DNA of 64,000 nucleotides from Hyphomicrobiales bacterium (GCA_900470155.1 UBZT01000009.1:620001-684000); one strand, 5' to 3'. Positions 17,655-26,139 are shown, counted from the stretch's first letter. Made by a program: numbers and translations. The notes: generated by a model from the letters alone, not told the origin.

Positions 17655-18743
17655 TCACGGCTTCACGTAGTTGGCCGAATTGTGCTTGTCGAGCACGCTC
17701 TGGAAACGCCGGGCAAAAGCCTCGTCGGCCAGCTTCTTGCGGCGCTGGATGTCCTGCGTCGACAGCATGTTCTTTTCGTGCAGTTCCAGAAGGTCGCCGA
17801 TATGGCGCTGGGCGGCGGCGCCAATCCCGGCCATGGTCTCTTCCGCCGCCGTGTCCACCTGGCTGCCGAGCGTGTTGATCCGGTGGGCGACCTCCTGCTG
17901 GGCTGCCGTTTTCAGCGAATCCTCCAGCGCCTTGTAAAGCACGATGCGCTGCTCGGTATCGATGGTCAGCTTGTTGATCAGCGTGTTCTGTGCCGCGATC
18001 TGATTGTTGAGTGAATCGACGAAGGTCTGGAACATCGAGGTGTAACGCTCCAGCGTCTGGCTTTCGGCGAGCAGCTCCTGCTCGCGCGCCTGCGCCTGAT
18101 TGTATTCGGTCGCAAGCTTCGAGCGTTCCGCCTCCAGATCGGTCCGCTGCGACTGCTCGGTCGAGGCGGCGATCTTGTTTTCAATGTCGAGCAACATCGG
18201 GTTGAGCGTCTCGATGCGCTTCTGGGTCTGTTCCAGATTGTAGATCGTTACCTTGCGGCGTTCGATCACCTCGATCAGGCTCGTCTCGGAACTCTTGTAG
18301 CGCGTATCAAGCACCGCGCGCTGCTCCTTCAGGATGCCGACAATGCTGTCCGACTTCGACAACAGGTCCTGCAGGTTGCCGGCCAGCGACATGTTGCGCA
18401 CCCGTTCGGTGCGCATGCGCTGCGAACGCTGGCGGGAAAAGATTCCGACGAACTTCTCGAAGCCGGTGAAGCTCTTCATGCTCTCGAATTCGCTGCCGAA
18501 GACATTGGTTGCATCTTCAAGGCCGATGATCAGGTCGGCGATATTCGCCTCCATGGTCTTCTGCTGCTTGATCACGTCTTCGATCCGGGCGTTTTCGATA
18601 TCGAAATTCTGGTCGGAGATCTTGGCATCGCTTTTGGCGAAGCTGTCGAGCAGAGCCCCCGACTGGTCGATCTTGCCGCGCATATCCGCGACAATCGTGC
18701 GGGTTTTCTCGATCTCGCTATCAAACGATTGCAACGTAGCCAT
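17655..18743 (-). CDS. Coiled-coil protein heading the AAA+ operon
   Basis: 362 residues, almost entirely alpha-helical, with long heptad stretches between ~5-110, 125-245 and 250-340 (EQTQKRIETLNPMLLDIEN, EYNQAQAREQELLAESQTL). No membrane segment or signal. The ATG at 18743 is chosen because GGGAG lies 6 bases before it; the in-frame ATG at 18755 has none. The helical build resembles PspA- or TelA-type proteins, but I see no specific motif from either. First gene of the operon, 67 bp before the next. A filament-forming or scaffold partner for the ATPase is a reasonable guess. Confidence 0.78.
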   Translation of the reverse strand: MATLQSFDSEIEKTRTIVADMRGKIDQSGALLDSFAKSDAKISDQNFDIENARIEDVIKQQKTMEANIADLIIGLEDATNVFGSEFESMKSFTGFEKFVGIFSRQRSQRMRTERVRNMSLAGNLQDLLSKSDSIVGILKEQRAVLDTRYKSSETSLIEVIERRKVTIYNLEQTQKRIETLNPMLLDIENKIAASTEQSQRTDLEAERSKLATEYNQAQAREQELLAESQTLERYTSMFQTFVDSLNNQIAAQNTLINKLTIDTEQRIVLYKALEDSLKTAAQQEVAHRINTLGSQVDTAAEETMAGIGAAAQRHIGDLLELHEKNMLSTQDIQRRKKLADEAFARRFQSVLDKHNSANYVKP

Positions 18744-18946
18744 GTCATCTCCCATTTCGACCCCGACGGCTTATGCCGTCCCGATGTGTCGCGACCATAA
18801 CGCAATTCACAGGTTGCGGAAGTATCGCACTGCACATCGGCGCTAAGTTTCCAACTGGATATGGATGGCCGCCCGCACCGAACAAGGGGCGAACCCCTGA
18901 CAGTGCGGGAATTTGATCGGCCGGGCCTGAGACGTCGTGATAGGCG

Positions 18947-19333
18947 CTATTGTCCAGCTGCGGCCGGATCCTTCAGATAAGCGATGATGTTGGCGACATC
19001 AGCGTCTGCCTTGACGCCGGCAAACGCCATTTTCGTGCCTTTGATCAACACCTTCGGTGCTTTCAGATATTCGGCCAGCAAAGCCTCGTCCCAGACCTTG
19101 CCGGCGCCGAAATCGGTCATCGCCTTCGAATATTTGTAGCCCGCGACGGTGGCTACCGGATGTCCGACAATGCCTTGTAGGCTCGGACCAACCTTGTTTT
19201 TTGCCTCCGTCGCGGTGTGACAGGCCTGACAGGCCTTGAACGCAGTGGCGCCGGCAACGGGGTCGCCATCCGCCAAGGCCGAAAAAGGCATCACGAGCCC
19301 GAAACCCAGCAGCAGATTGAAAGCCATCTTCAT
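18947..19333 (-). CDS. Class I c-type cytochrome (c2-like)
   Basis: 128-residue precursor with an N-terminal signal peptide (MKMAFNLLLGFGLVMPFSALA). Heme is attached at CQACH (residues 35-39). The distal ligand is probably Met103 in GTKMAFAG, and KVGPSLQGIVG and a terminal VANIIAYLK helix are normal for the family. A small soluble periplasmic electron carrier. Flanked by the AAA+ operon and the choline transporter, with no obvious functional tie to either. Confidence 0.92.
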   Translation of the reverse strand: MKMAFNLLLGFGLVMPFSALADGDPVAGATAFKACQACHTATEAKNKVGPSLQGIVGHPVATVAGYKYSKAMTDFGAGKVWDEALLAEYLKAPKVLIKGTKMAFAGVKADADVANIIAYLKDPAAAGQ

Positions 19334-19599
19334 AAGAATTCATCCCCTTCGTCATCGACATGGCCACCGTCTGGCCGACCCACATGAAGCTGCATTGAAA
19401 TGCCGAAAGCACGCTGATTGCAATCAATCAGACTGCCGAATTTTACCGATCCCAAAGTCCCCTTGGCATGCAACCATCCAGAAAAACCTCTTGCGTCGCA
19501 AACAGGGAGGGCACTGCGGCGCAAATGCAACGGGCCCGCTTGCAATTGTGGTTTAATAACTGTTGACTTGGGAACTTAATAAAAAACGGGAGCCTGATC

Positions 19600-20556
19600 A
19601 TGACCAAACTCAATTTCTACCGCACCGCTCTTGCCGCGACCGTGTCGGTCATGGCCTTCGGCCTGACGCCCGCCAATGCCGCCGATCCGGATAGCTGTAC
19701 AAAGGTCCGCTTCTCGGATGTCGGCTGGACCGATATCACGGCGACCACAGCAACCGCAGCCGTCGTGCTGAAAGCCATTGGCTACGAGCCCGAAATCACC
19801 GTTCTGTCCGTTCCGGTCACCTATCAATCGCTGAAGAACAAGGACATCGACGTCTTCCTCGGCAACTGGATGCCTGCCCAGGAAAAGGACGTGAAGCCCT
19901 ATCTCGACGACAAGTCCGTTGAATCGCTCGGCGCAAACCTGGAAGGCGCGAAATACACGCTCGCCACCAATGCCAAGGGCGCCGAACTCGGCATCAAGGA
20001 TTTCTCCGACATCGGCAAGCACAAGGATGCCCTGGACGGCAAGATCTACGGCATCGAGCCGGGCAATGACGGCAACCGTCTGGTCATGACCCTGATCGAA
20101 AAGAATGAAATGGGCATGGGCGGCCTGGAAGTCGTCGAATCGTCCGAGCAGGGCATGCTGGCGCAGGTTGCCCGCGCCGAAAAGGCCGGCGAACCGGTCG
20201 TCTTCCTCGGCTGGGCTCCGCATCCGATGAACTCGTCGTTCGAACTCACCTACCTCACCGGCGGTGACTCGACCTTCGGCCCGAACTTCGGTGGCGCGAC
20301 CGTCTACACCAACACGCGCGCCGGCTTTGTTGCCGAGTGCCCGAATGTCGGCAAGTTCGTCTCGAACCTGAAATTCTCGCTCGACATGGAAAACCAGATC
20401 ATGGGCAAGATCCTCAACGATGGTGAGGATCCGCAGGTTGCCGCAACCACCTGGCTCAAGGCCAACGGTGCTGCGATCGAACCTTGGCTCGCCGGTGTCA
20501 CCACCCGGGACGGTGGCGAAGCGCTGCCGGCTGTCAAGGCCGCCCTCGGCCTCTAA
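19600..20556 (+). CDS. choX: Choline ABC transporter binding protein
   Basis: 318-residue precursor with signal peptide (to ~Ala28). All residues of the known Sinorhizobium ChoX choline box are present at the same precursor positions: Trp43, Asp45, Trp90, Tyr119, Asn156 and Trp205. The periplasmic protein captures choline (acetylcholine more weakly) for ChoW/ChoV. SD ACGGGAG precedes the ATG. First gene of choXWV; a strong hairpin follows it, consistent with higher expression of the binding protein than of the membrane parts. Confidence 0.97.
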   Translation: MTKLNFYRTALAATVSVMAFGLTPANAADPDSCTKVRFSDVGWTDITATTATAAVVLKAIGYEPEITVLSVPVTYQSLKNKDIDVFLGNWMPAQEKDVKPYLDDKSVESLGANLEGAKYTLATNAKGAELGIKDFSDIGKHKDALDGKIYGIEPGNDGNRLVMTLIEKNEMGMGGLEVVESSEQGMLAQVARAEKAGEPVVFLGWAPHPMNSSFELTYLTGGDSTFGPNFGGATVYTNTRAGFVAECPNVGKFVSNLKFSLDMENQIMGKILNDGEDPQVAATTWLKANGAAIEPWLAGVTTRDGGEALPAVKAALGL

Positions 20557-20563
20557 TGAAACT

Positions 20564-20590
20564 GCGGGCCGGTCACTCCGGCCCGCTTTC
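20564..20590 (+). terminator. Intercistronic hairpin choX-choW
   Basis: GCGGGCCGG/CCGGCCCGC, 9 perfect pairs with a 5-nt loop, followed by TTTCATTT. It lies inside the operon, so it should act as a partial terminator or as a 3' stabiliser of choX mRNA. Confidence 0.75.
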
Positions 20591-20632
20591 ATTTCCGCCC
20601 CTATTTCTGTGTGATCAGGCAGGTGTCAGAAC

Positions 20633-21496
20633 GTGAATTGGCTCCCCGAATGGCTTATTGATTCCAGCGGCAAGTTGCGGCTGGGCAACTGGGCGAAAGA
20701 CTTCGTCGACTGGCTGACGGCAAATGCCGACTGGTTTTTCGACTGGCTTTCGATGGTGTTGTCCGCCGCGATCGACGCGCTTCTGTTTGTGCTGCAATGG
20801 CCGAACGCCTTTGTGCTCATCTTCCTGTTCACGGCGTTTTCCTGGTTTCTCAGGCGTTCAATCGGCATTGCCGCGTTCACCTGTCTTGGGCTGCTGCTGA
20901 TCTACAACCAGGGCTACTGGAAAGAGACGACGGAAACGCTCGCTCTTGTGCTCGCCTCTGCCGGCGTCAGCATGCTGATCGGCGTGCCGCTCGGCATCAC
21001 GGCCGCCCGCCGCCCGTGGATCTATGCCTTCATGCGGCCCGTTCTCGACCTGATGCAGACGATCCCGACCTTCGTCTACCTGATCCCGGCGCTGATCCTG
21101 TTCGGTCTCGGCATGGTGCCGGGCCTGATCGCCACCGTGATCTTCGCCATCCCCGCCCCGATCCGCCTGACGCGCCTTGGCGTGATCTCCACGCCGCCCT
21201 CGCTGGTGGAAGCAGCACAAGCCTTCGGTGCCACGCCGACCCAGGTATTGCGCAAGGTCGAACTGCCGTTTGCCATGCCGCAGATCATGGCAGGCCTGAC
21301 CCAGACCATCATGCTGTCCCTATCTATGGTCGTCATCGCGGCTCTGGTTGGCGCCAGCGGCCTCGGCGTCCCGGTCGTTCGTGCGCTGAATACCGTCAAC
21401 ATCGCCAGAGGCTTCGAGGCTGGCCTGTGCATCGTCATTCTCGCCATCATCCTCGACCGGATGTTCCGAACTGAAAACGCAGAGGATGGCGCATGA
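20633..21496 (+). CDS. choW: Choline ABC transporter permease
   Basis: 287 residues with a GTG start (VNWLPEWLID). Six or more transmembrane helices, and the permease EAA loop appears as EAAQAFGATPTQVLRKVELPFAMPQIMAG. It belongs to the glycine betaine/proline betaine permease family. It forms the membrane channel with ChoV, whose start overlaps this stop by 4 bp. Confidence 0.95.
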   Translation: MNWLPEWLIDSSGKLRLGNWAKDFVDWLTANADWFFDWLSMVLSAAIDALLFVLQWPNAFVLIFLFTAFSWFLRRSIGIAAFTCLGLLLIYNQGYWKETTETLALVLASAGVSMLIGVPLGITAARRPWIYAFMRPVLDLMQTIPTFVYLIPALILFGLGMVPGLIATVIFAIPAPIRLTRLGVISTPPSLVEAAQAFGATPTQVLRKVELPFAMPQIMAGLTQTIMLSLSMVVIAALVGASGLGVPVVRALNTVNIARGFEAGLCIVILAIILDRMFRTENAEDGA

Positions 21497-22536
21497 CCGA
21501 CGCAGTAATCTTCGGCAATGTCGATATTGTCTTCGGCGATCAGCCGCACAAGGCGCTCGCCCTGGTGGATCAGGGTAAGACCCGCGATGAAATCGGCGCG
21601 GAAACCGGCCTGGTGCTCGGCGTCGCCGGCGCATCGCTGGCCGTCAAAGAGGGCGAGATCCTCGTCCTGATGGGACTTTCGGGATCCGGCAAATCGACGC
21701 TTCTACGCGCCGTCAACGGCCTTGCGCCGGTCGTGCGCGGCAATGTCAGCGTCCGCACTGAGACCGGACAGGTCGATCCCTACAAGGCCTCGGCCAAATC
21801 GCTGCGCGATCTGCGCATGCACACGGTCTCGATGGTCTTCCAGCAGTTCGCATTGCTGCCCTGGCGCACCGTCGCCGACAATGTCGGCTTCGGCCTCGAG
21901 CTCGCCGGTGTTCCCGATGCCGAGCGCAAGGCGATGGTCGCCGAGCAGCTGGAACTGGTCAATCTGACCAAATGGGCCGATCGCAAGGTCAACGAATTGT
22001 CGGGCGGCATGCAGCAGCGCGTCGGTCTTGCCCGCGCCTTTGCCACCGGCGCCCCGATCCTGTTGATGGATGAGCCCTTCTCGGCGCTCGATCCGCTGAT
22101 CCGGACACGACTGCAGGACGAATTGCTGGAATTCCAGTCGCGCCTGAAGAAGACCATCCTCTTCGTCAGCCACGATCTCGACGAAGCCTTCCGCATCGGC
22201 AACCGCATCGCCATCATGGAGAGCGGCCGGATCATCCAGTGCGGCACGCCGCAGCAGATCGTCCAGAACCCGGCCGACCAGTATGTCGCCGATTTCGTGC
22301 AGAACATGAACCCGATCAACATGCTGACAGCCGCCGACGTGATGCATACCGGCATCGCCGACGGTGCGGATGCCGTCACCGCAACAGCCAAGCCACAGAC
22401 ACCTCTCGTCGAGATCCTCGACGCGCTGGCACGTCAACCTGGCACGATCGGCGTGGTTGACAATGGCACAGTGATCGGCACGATCAGCGCTCAGGATGTG
22501 GTGAGCGGACTGACCAAACATCGCCGAAGAGCCTGA
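21493..22536 (+). CDS. choV: Choline ABC transporter ATP-binding protein
   Basis: 347 residues. Walker A GLSGSGKST, Q-loop FQQFALLPWRT, signature LSGGMQQRVGLARA, Walker B ILLMDEPFSALD and switch His in FVSHDLDEA. The C-terminal ~70 residues carry one remaining CBS-like segment (VEILDALARQPGTIGVVDNG, IGTISAQDVVSGL). ATPase of ChoXWV; the ATGA overlap with choW implies coupling. Confidence 0.96.
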   Translation: MTDAVIFGNVDIVFGDQPHKALALVDQGKTRDEIGAETGLVLGVAGASLAVKEGEILVLMGLSGSGKSTLLRAVNGLAPVVRGNVSVRTETGQVDPYKASAKSLRDLRMHTVSMVFQQFALLPWRTVADNVGFGLELAGVPDAERKAMVAEQLELVNLTKWADRKVNELSGGMQQRVGLARAFATGAPILLMDEPFSALDPLIRTRLQDELLEFQSRLKKTILFVSHDLDEAFRIGNRIAIMESGRIIQCGTPQQIVQNPADQYVADFVQNMNPINMLTAADVMHTGIADGADAVTATAKPQTPLVEILDALARQPGTIGVVDNGTVIGTISAQDVVSGLTKHRRRA

Positions 22537-22584
22537 CCCCTTGCGCGCCACGCCGTCAGGACATTCGGCGCGCAAGAGGACGAG

Positions 22585-23331
22585 ATGCCAGACAAACCAT
22601 CGGTGATTCGGGAAACCGACAATGAAGCGCGCCGCCAGGCGCGCTCTTTGCTGCGCGGCGCACGTTTTGCCGCCATCGGCGTGATCGACCCCGAAACCCG
22701 ATTTCCGTCCGTCAGCCGCGTACTGCTCGGCACCGATACCGACGGCGCTGCCGTCATACTGGTCTCAGGCCTTTCGGCTCATACCAAGGCCCTGACCGCA
22801 GACGGCCGCACGTCGCTTCTGGCCGGAGAACCCGGCAAGGGCGACCCGCTCGCCTATCCGCGGCTGAGCGTTCAATGCACGGCCGAACCGGTCGAACGCG
22901 ACAGCGAAACCCATCTTCGCCTGCGCACGCGATTCCTCGCCCGCCATCCGAAATCGGCGCTGTATATCGATTTTCCGGATTTTCGTTTCTTTCGCCTTGT
23001 ACCGCGCAGCGCCAGTCTGAATGGCGGCTTTGGTCGTGCCTATCTTCTGAGCGAAGATGATTTTATCATTGGCAACCCCAGCGGAAACTTGTTCAAAAAT
23101 GAGCAAAAGACACTACTAGATTTAGGGGAGCGCTTCCCAAATCTCGCCTCTCGTATTGCCATGGAATTGCACAAGGCTCCCTCAGGAAAATGGGCGTTTT
23201 GCGGCTTTGATTCGCAGGGAATTGATATGATTTACAAAGACTTGCTAGTTCGTCACGAATTCTCCGCACCGATCCAAACACAAGAACAACTGTTTTTAGA
23301 GTTACCTAATTCAGCATACGCCGTACCTTAA
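22585..23331 (+). CDS. HugZ-like pyridoxamine-phosphate-oxidase-fold protein
   Basis: 248 residues. The N-terminal split-barrel FMN-binding-type domain (FAAIGVIDPETRFPSVSRVLLG, VSGLSAHTKAL, RLSVQCTAEPV) is followed by a C-terminal region in the position of DUF2470. It resembles HugZ/HutZ heme-utilisation proteins and general PPOX-fold proteins; the HMN-DH signature of DUF2470 is not visible. The last ~85 codons are strikingly AT-rich compared with the rest (TTTTTAGAGTTACC, ACACTACTAGATTTAGG), which may mean a recombined or fast-evolving 3' end. It follows choV after 48 bp. Confidence 0.75.
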   Translation: MPDKPSVIRETDNEARRQARSLLRGARFAAIGVIDPETRFPSVSRVLLGTDTDGAAVILVSGLSAHTKALTADGRTSLLAGEPGKGDPLAYPRLSVQCTAEPVERDSETHLRLRTRFLARHPKSALYIDFPDFRFFRLVPRSASLNGGFGRAYLLSEDDFIIGNPSGNLFKNEQKTLLDLGERFPNLASRIAMELHKAPSGKWAFCGFDSQGIDMIYKDLLVRHEFSAPIQTQEQLFLELPNSAYAVP

Positions 23332-23332
23332 A

Positions 23333-23348
23333 TTTAGGCATATACAAT
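23333..23348 (+). promoter_or_regulatory. Possible NolR-type box
   Basis: TTTAGGCATATACAAT fits the published NolR pattern (A/T)TTAG-N9-A(T/A). It lies ~95 bp before a NolR-like gene, so autoregulation is plausible. The pattern is degenerate and occurs by chance. Confidence 0.35.
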
Positions 23349-23441
23349 TTGATCGGTACTGATAAAGTTCGCGGATAAGCCAAATGACGGATTTTCAACG
23401 ACTGCCCTTCCCCCAGGCGCTCGAAAAGGAAAGTTAAACAT

Positions 23442-23759
23442 ATGAAAACGAAAGCATTGTCCGAACAATCGACTGTTGCCGCCGGTTTGCTGTCCGCTAT
23501 GGCCAATCCGAAGCGTCTGATGATCCTCTGCAGCCTTGTCGAAGGTGAGGTTCCGGTCGGTGTTCTGGCATCGCAGGTTGGCCTGAGCCAGTCCGCATTG
23601 TCGCAGCATCTCTCGAAGCTGCGCGCCCAGAAACTCGTCAAGACCCGTCGTGACGCGCAGACCATCTACTATTCGAGCACGTCGGAATCGGTCATCAAGA
23701 TCCTGTCGACGCTCGAAAGCATCTACTGCGCGCCCGTCGCAAGCAAATCCGCCGCTTGA
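23442..23759 (+). CDS. NolR-like ArsR-family regulator
   Basis: 105 residues, winged helix-turn-helix of the ArsR family. The core (AAGLLSAMANPKRLMIL, VGLSQSALSQHLSKLRAQ, TRRDAQTIYYSS) is extremely close to NolR of Sinorhizobium, which represses nod and core genes and senses no metal. No metal-binding CXC is visible here. SD AAGGAAAG precedes the ATG. It is shorter at both ends than classical NolR, so it could be NolR itself or a paralogue. Probably a repressor that acts as a homodimer. Confidence 0.85.
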   Translation: MKTKALSEQSTVAAGLLSAMANPKRLMILCSLVEGEVPVGVLASQVGLSQSALSQHLSKLRAQKLVKTRRDAQTIYYSSTSESVIKILSTLESIYCAPVASKSAA

Positions 23760-24052
23760 TGACAGCGCTGCCATGAATGCCAGCCTTGGCGCCTGGGGAG
23801 GAATTGCTGAGGCATGAAAAGCGTCTAAGGCACCTGAAATCAGACACGGAGCGACAAATCCCTTGCCGCACCATGCCAGCGCAGCGTCCAGATACCCCGG
23901 TCAAGGCTCAGCCCTGGCCGGGGTATTCTTCTTTTGTTTGGTGCCAATCGCCTCTTGGGCAGTTTGCGAACGGCAGCATCTGGATGAAAGCGGGCCCAAG
24001 CCAGCATTCATCACCAAAACCAGCAGGACTGATGACCTTTCGTGATGGCGCC
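23760..24052. other. Non-coding interval before the aminotransferase
   Basis: No convincing gene. It holds the ArsR-gene terminator (23892-23933). One 101-codon open frame crosses that hairpin and the aminotransferase promoter and has no family resemblance, so it is not called. Confidence 0.6.
23892..23933 (+). terminator. Terminator downstream of the ArsR gene
   Basis: ATACCCCGG pairs with CCGGGGTAT (23918-23926), 17-nt loop, followed by TCTTCTTTTG. It lies ~130 bp after the regulator's stop. Confidence 0.7.
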
Positions 24053-24080
24053 TTGACGCCTCTTGGCGCCCTGATAATTT
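24053..24080 (+). promoter_or_regulatory. Putative aminotransferase promoter
   Basis: TTGACG and TAATTT (or GATAAT, two bases earlier) are separated by 14-16 bp, 80 bp before the start codon. The -10 overlaps the large palindrome. Confidence 0.4.
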
Positions 24081-24102
24081 GACCGCGCGATCAATTTATC
24101 AG
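24071..24102 (+). promoter_or_regulatory. 32-bp operator-like palindrome
   Basis: A dyad symmetric at 28 of 32 positions. Its arms are CTGATAA / TTATCAG and its centre is TTGA-CCGCGCGA-TCAA. It overlaps the predicted -10 box, which is where a repressor would sit. The cognate regulator is unknown; GntR, LacI or MarR families use sites of this size. Confidence 0.6.
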
Positions 24103-24160
24103 AGCGCTTGCTTCGCCCGCTGGGATATGGCCCCACAGACACTTCGCCTCGGAGATCAGA

Positions 24161-25489
24161 ATGTCCAACCGCCTCAACGCAACGCCCAACGACATGCGCG
24201 CCTTCTGGATGCCGTTCACCGCGAACCGCCAGTTCAAGAAAGAGCCGCGCATGTTCGTCGGCGCCAAGGATATGTACTACACCACCCATGACGGCCGCCA
24301 GGTGCTTGATGGCACAGCCGGCCTATGGTGCGTCAATGCCGGCCACTGCCGTCCGAAGATTACCGAGGCGATCCGCGAACAGGCTGGCGAACTTGACTAC
24401 GCCCCCGCTTTCCAGCTCGGCCACCCCAAGGCCTTCGAGCTCGCCAACCGCCTGGTTGATCTGGCGCCGGAAGGCATGGACCACGTTCTCTACACCAATT
24501 CCGGCTCCGAATCCGTCGACACCGCATTGAAGGTGGCGCTCGCCTACCAGCGCGTCAAAGGCCACGGATCGCGCACCCGTCTGATTGGCCGCGAGCGCGG
24601 TTATCACGGTGTCAATTTCGGCGGCATCTCGGTTGGCGGCATCGTCACCAACCGCAAGATGTTCGGCACGCTTCTTACCGGCGTCGACCATATGCCGCAT
24701 ACCCATCTGCCGGCCAAGAACGCGTTTTCCAAGGGCATGCCTGAGCATGGCGGCGACCTCGCCGACGAACTGGAGCGCATTGTCACCCTGCATGACGCCT
24801 CGACCATCGCCGCCGTCATCGTCGAGCCGGTTGCAGGCTCCACCGGCGTTCTGATCCCGCCGAAGGGTTACCTGCAGCGCCTGCGCGAGATCTGCACCAA
24901 GCATGGCATCCTGTTGATCTTCGATGAAGTCATCACCGGTTTCGGCCGCCTCGGCGCACCGTTTGCCGCCCAGTATTTCGACGTTAAGCCGGACATCATC
25001 ACCACCGCCAAGGGCCTGACCAATGGCGTCATCCCGATGGGTGCCGTCTTTGTCACAGGCGAAATCCACGACGCCTTCATGAACGGGCCGGAACACCTGA
25101 TCGAATTTTTCCACGGCTACACCTATTCCGGCAACCCGATCGCATCGGCAGCCGCCCTCGGCACGCTCGACACCTACAAGGAAGAAGGCCTGCTCACCCG
25201 CGCCAATGAGCTGGCGCCTTATTGGGAAGAGCAGTTGCACGCACTGCGTGATTGCCCGAATGTCATCGACATCCGCAATATTGGCCTCATCGGTGCGATC
25301 GAGCTGAAGCCCATCGATGGCGAACCGACCAAACGTGCCTTCAACGCCTTCCTGCAGGCCTACAATGATGGCCTGCTGATCCGCACCACCGGCGACATCA
25401 TCGCTCTGTCGCCGCCGCTGATCATCTCCAAGGCGGAAATCGACGAACTGTTCGACAAGCTGCGCAAGGTGCTCACGAAGAACATCTGA
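24161..25489 (+). CDS. Omega-amino acid--pyruvate aminotransferase
   Basis: 442 residues, class-III PLP aminotransferase. PLP Lys is K284 in TTAKGLTNG, with Asp255 in IFDEVITGFGR and the cofactor-phosphate motif NSGSESVD. Length and motif spacing match beta-alanine/omega-amino acid:pyruvate transaminase (OapT-type, K288 in the Pseudomonas enzyme). It would transfer the amino group of beta-alanine or other omega-amines to pyruvate, feeding malonate semialdehyde into central metabolism. No partner methylmalonate-semialdehyde dehydrogenase is adjacent. Transcription is probably repressed at the upstream palindrome. Confidence 0.92.
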   Translation: MSNRLNATPNDMRAFWMPFTANRQFKKEPRMFVGAKDMYYTTHDGRQVLDGTAGLWCVNAGHCRPKITEAIREQAGELDYAPAFQLGHPKAFELANRLVDLAPEGMDHVLYTNSGSESVDTALKVALAYQRVKGHGSRTRLIGRERGYHGVNFGGISVGGIVTNRKMFGTLLTGVDHMPHTHLPAKNAFSKGMPEHGGDLADELERIVTLHDASTIAAVIVEPVAGSTGVLIPPKGYLQRLREICTKHGILLIFDEVITGFGRLGAPFAAQYFDVKPDIITTAKGLTNGVIPMGAVFVTGEIHDAFMNGPEHLIEFFHGYTYSGNPIASAAALGTLDTYKEEGLLTRANELAPYWEEQLHALRDCPNVIDIRNIGLIGAIELKPIDGEPTKRAFNAFLQAYNDGLLIRTTGDIIALSPPLIISKAEIDELFDKLRKVLTKNI

Positions 25490-25510
25490 CGCATTCACTC
25501 ATCGGATCCG

Positions 25511-25543
25511 AAAGAGCGGCCACCACTGGCCGCTCTTTTTTTG
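25511..25543 (+). terminator. Terminator of the aminotransferase gene
   Basis: AAAGAGCGGCC/GGCCGCTCTTT, 11 perfect pairs with a 6-nt loop, followed by TTTTTG. A textbook intrinsic terminator. Confidence 0.93.
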
Positions 25544-25770
25544 TTGCCGACAGCACGATTGCGCAGGAGAAGTTCGCACAGGAGAGGCCCAGCCTTGCAC
25601 AACACCGCCATGCGCCTTATCTTTCATGACAAGAGCCGCACGACCGCTCTTGATGCGGATGGACGTGTCGCAGTTCGGTCGTTGAAGCGTAGCAGTCCAA
25701 GGCCGCTTCGCCGTTGACATCAGGTCATCGGCAGCATGCCAGCGGACACAGGTCCCATCAGGAGAAGTCC

Positions 25771-26139
25771 ATGGTCGACCCGGTCAATCGCATATCCAGA
25801 TCAGAAGCTTCCATGCCGAGCCAGATCGACCACACGTTGAACGTGCGATCGGATGCCAACAACGCCTGGATTGCCGCACGGCAGTCGCAGATCAACGACG
25901 ACCTGCTCGAACTGCAGAAAATTGCAATTGCAGAGCTTGCCCGCCGCAAGGAGCAGGATGCGACGGTCGATCCCGACGAGCAGCATCCGCACAGCCGCCA
26001 ATGGTTCGAACCTGTCGACCCGTCCGAAGAGACGGAGCAAAGCGAGCAGCCGCCGAAATTGTCCGGCGAAAGCGACCGGATCGGCACCCAGAACTTCGAC
26101 GACGACACTCCGTTCGGAGAGCGCGTCGCCATCCTCTGA
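25771..26139 (+). CDS. Small acidic hypothetical protein
   Basis: 122 residues from the ATG at 25771, preceded by AGGAGA with correct spacing. An in-frame codon at 25714 lacks one. Polar throughout, with a helical stretch (QSQINDDLLELQKIAIAELARRKEQ) and a Glu/Asp/Pro/Ser-rich C-terminal half (DPSEETEQSEQPPKLSGESD). No signal peptide or membrane segment. I do not recognise the family; a rhizobial orphan is likely. Cytoplasmic, probably partly disordered. Confidence 0.65.
   Translation: MVDPVNRISRSEASMPSQIDHTLNVRSDANNAWIAARQSQINDDLLELQKIAIAELARRKEQDATVDPDEQHPHSRQWFEPVDPSEETEQSEQPPKLSGESDRIGTQNFDDDTPFGERVAIL

Noticed and set aside
12116..18743. Type VI secretion or phage-defence island
   Set aside because: One AAA+ ATPase and coiled coils are present, but no sheath, baseplate, nuclease or effector genes, and composition matches the chromosome.
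23777..24082. A 101-codon frame between the ArsR gene and the aminotransferase
   Set aside because: It crosses a terminator and the putative promoter/operator, has no good ribosome site and no recognisable family.
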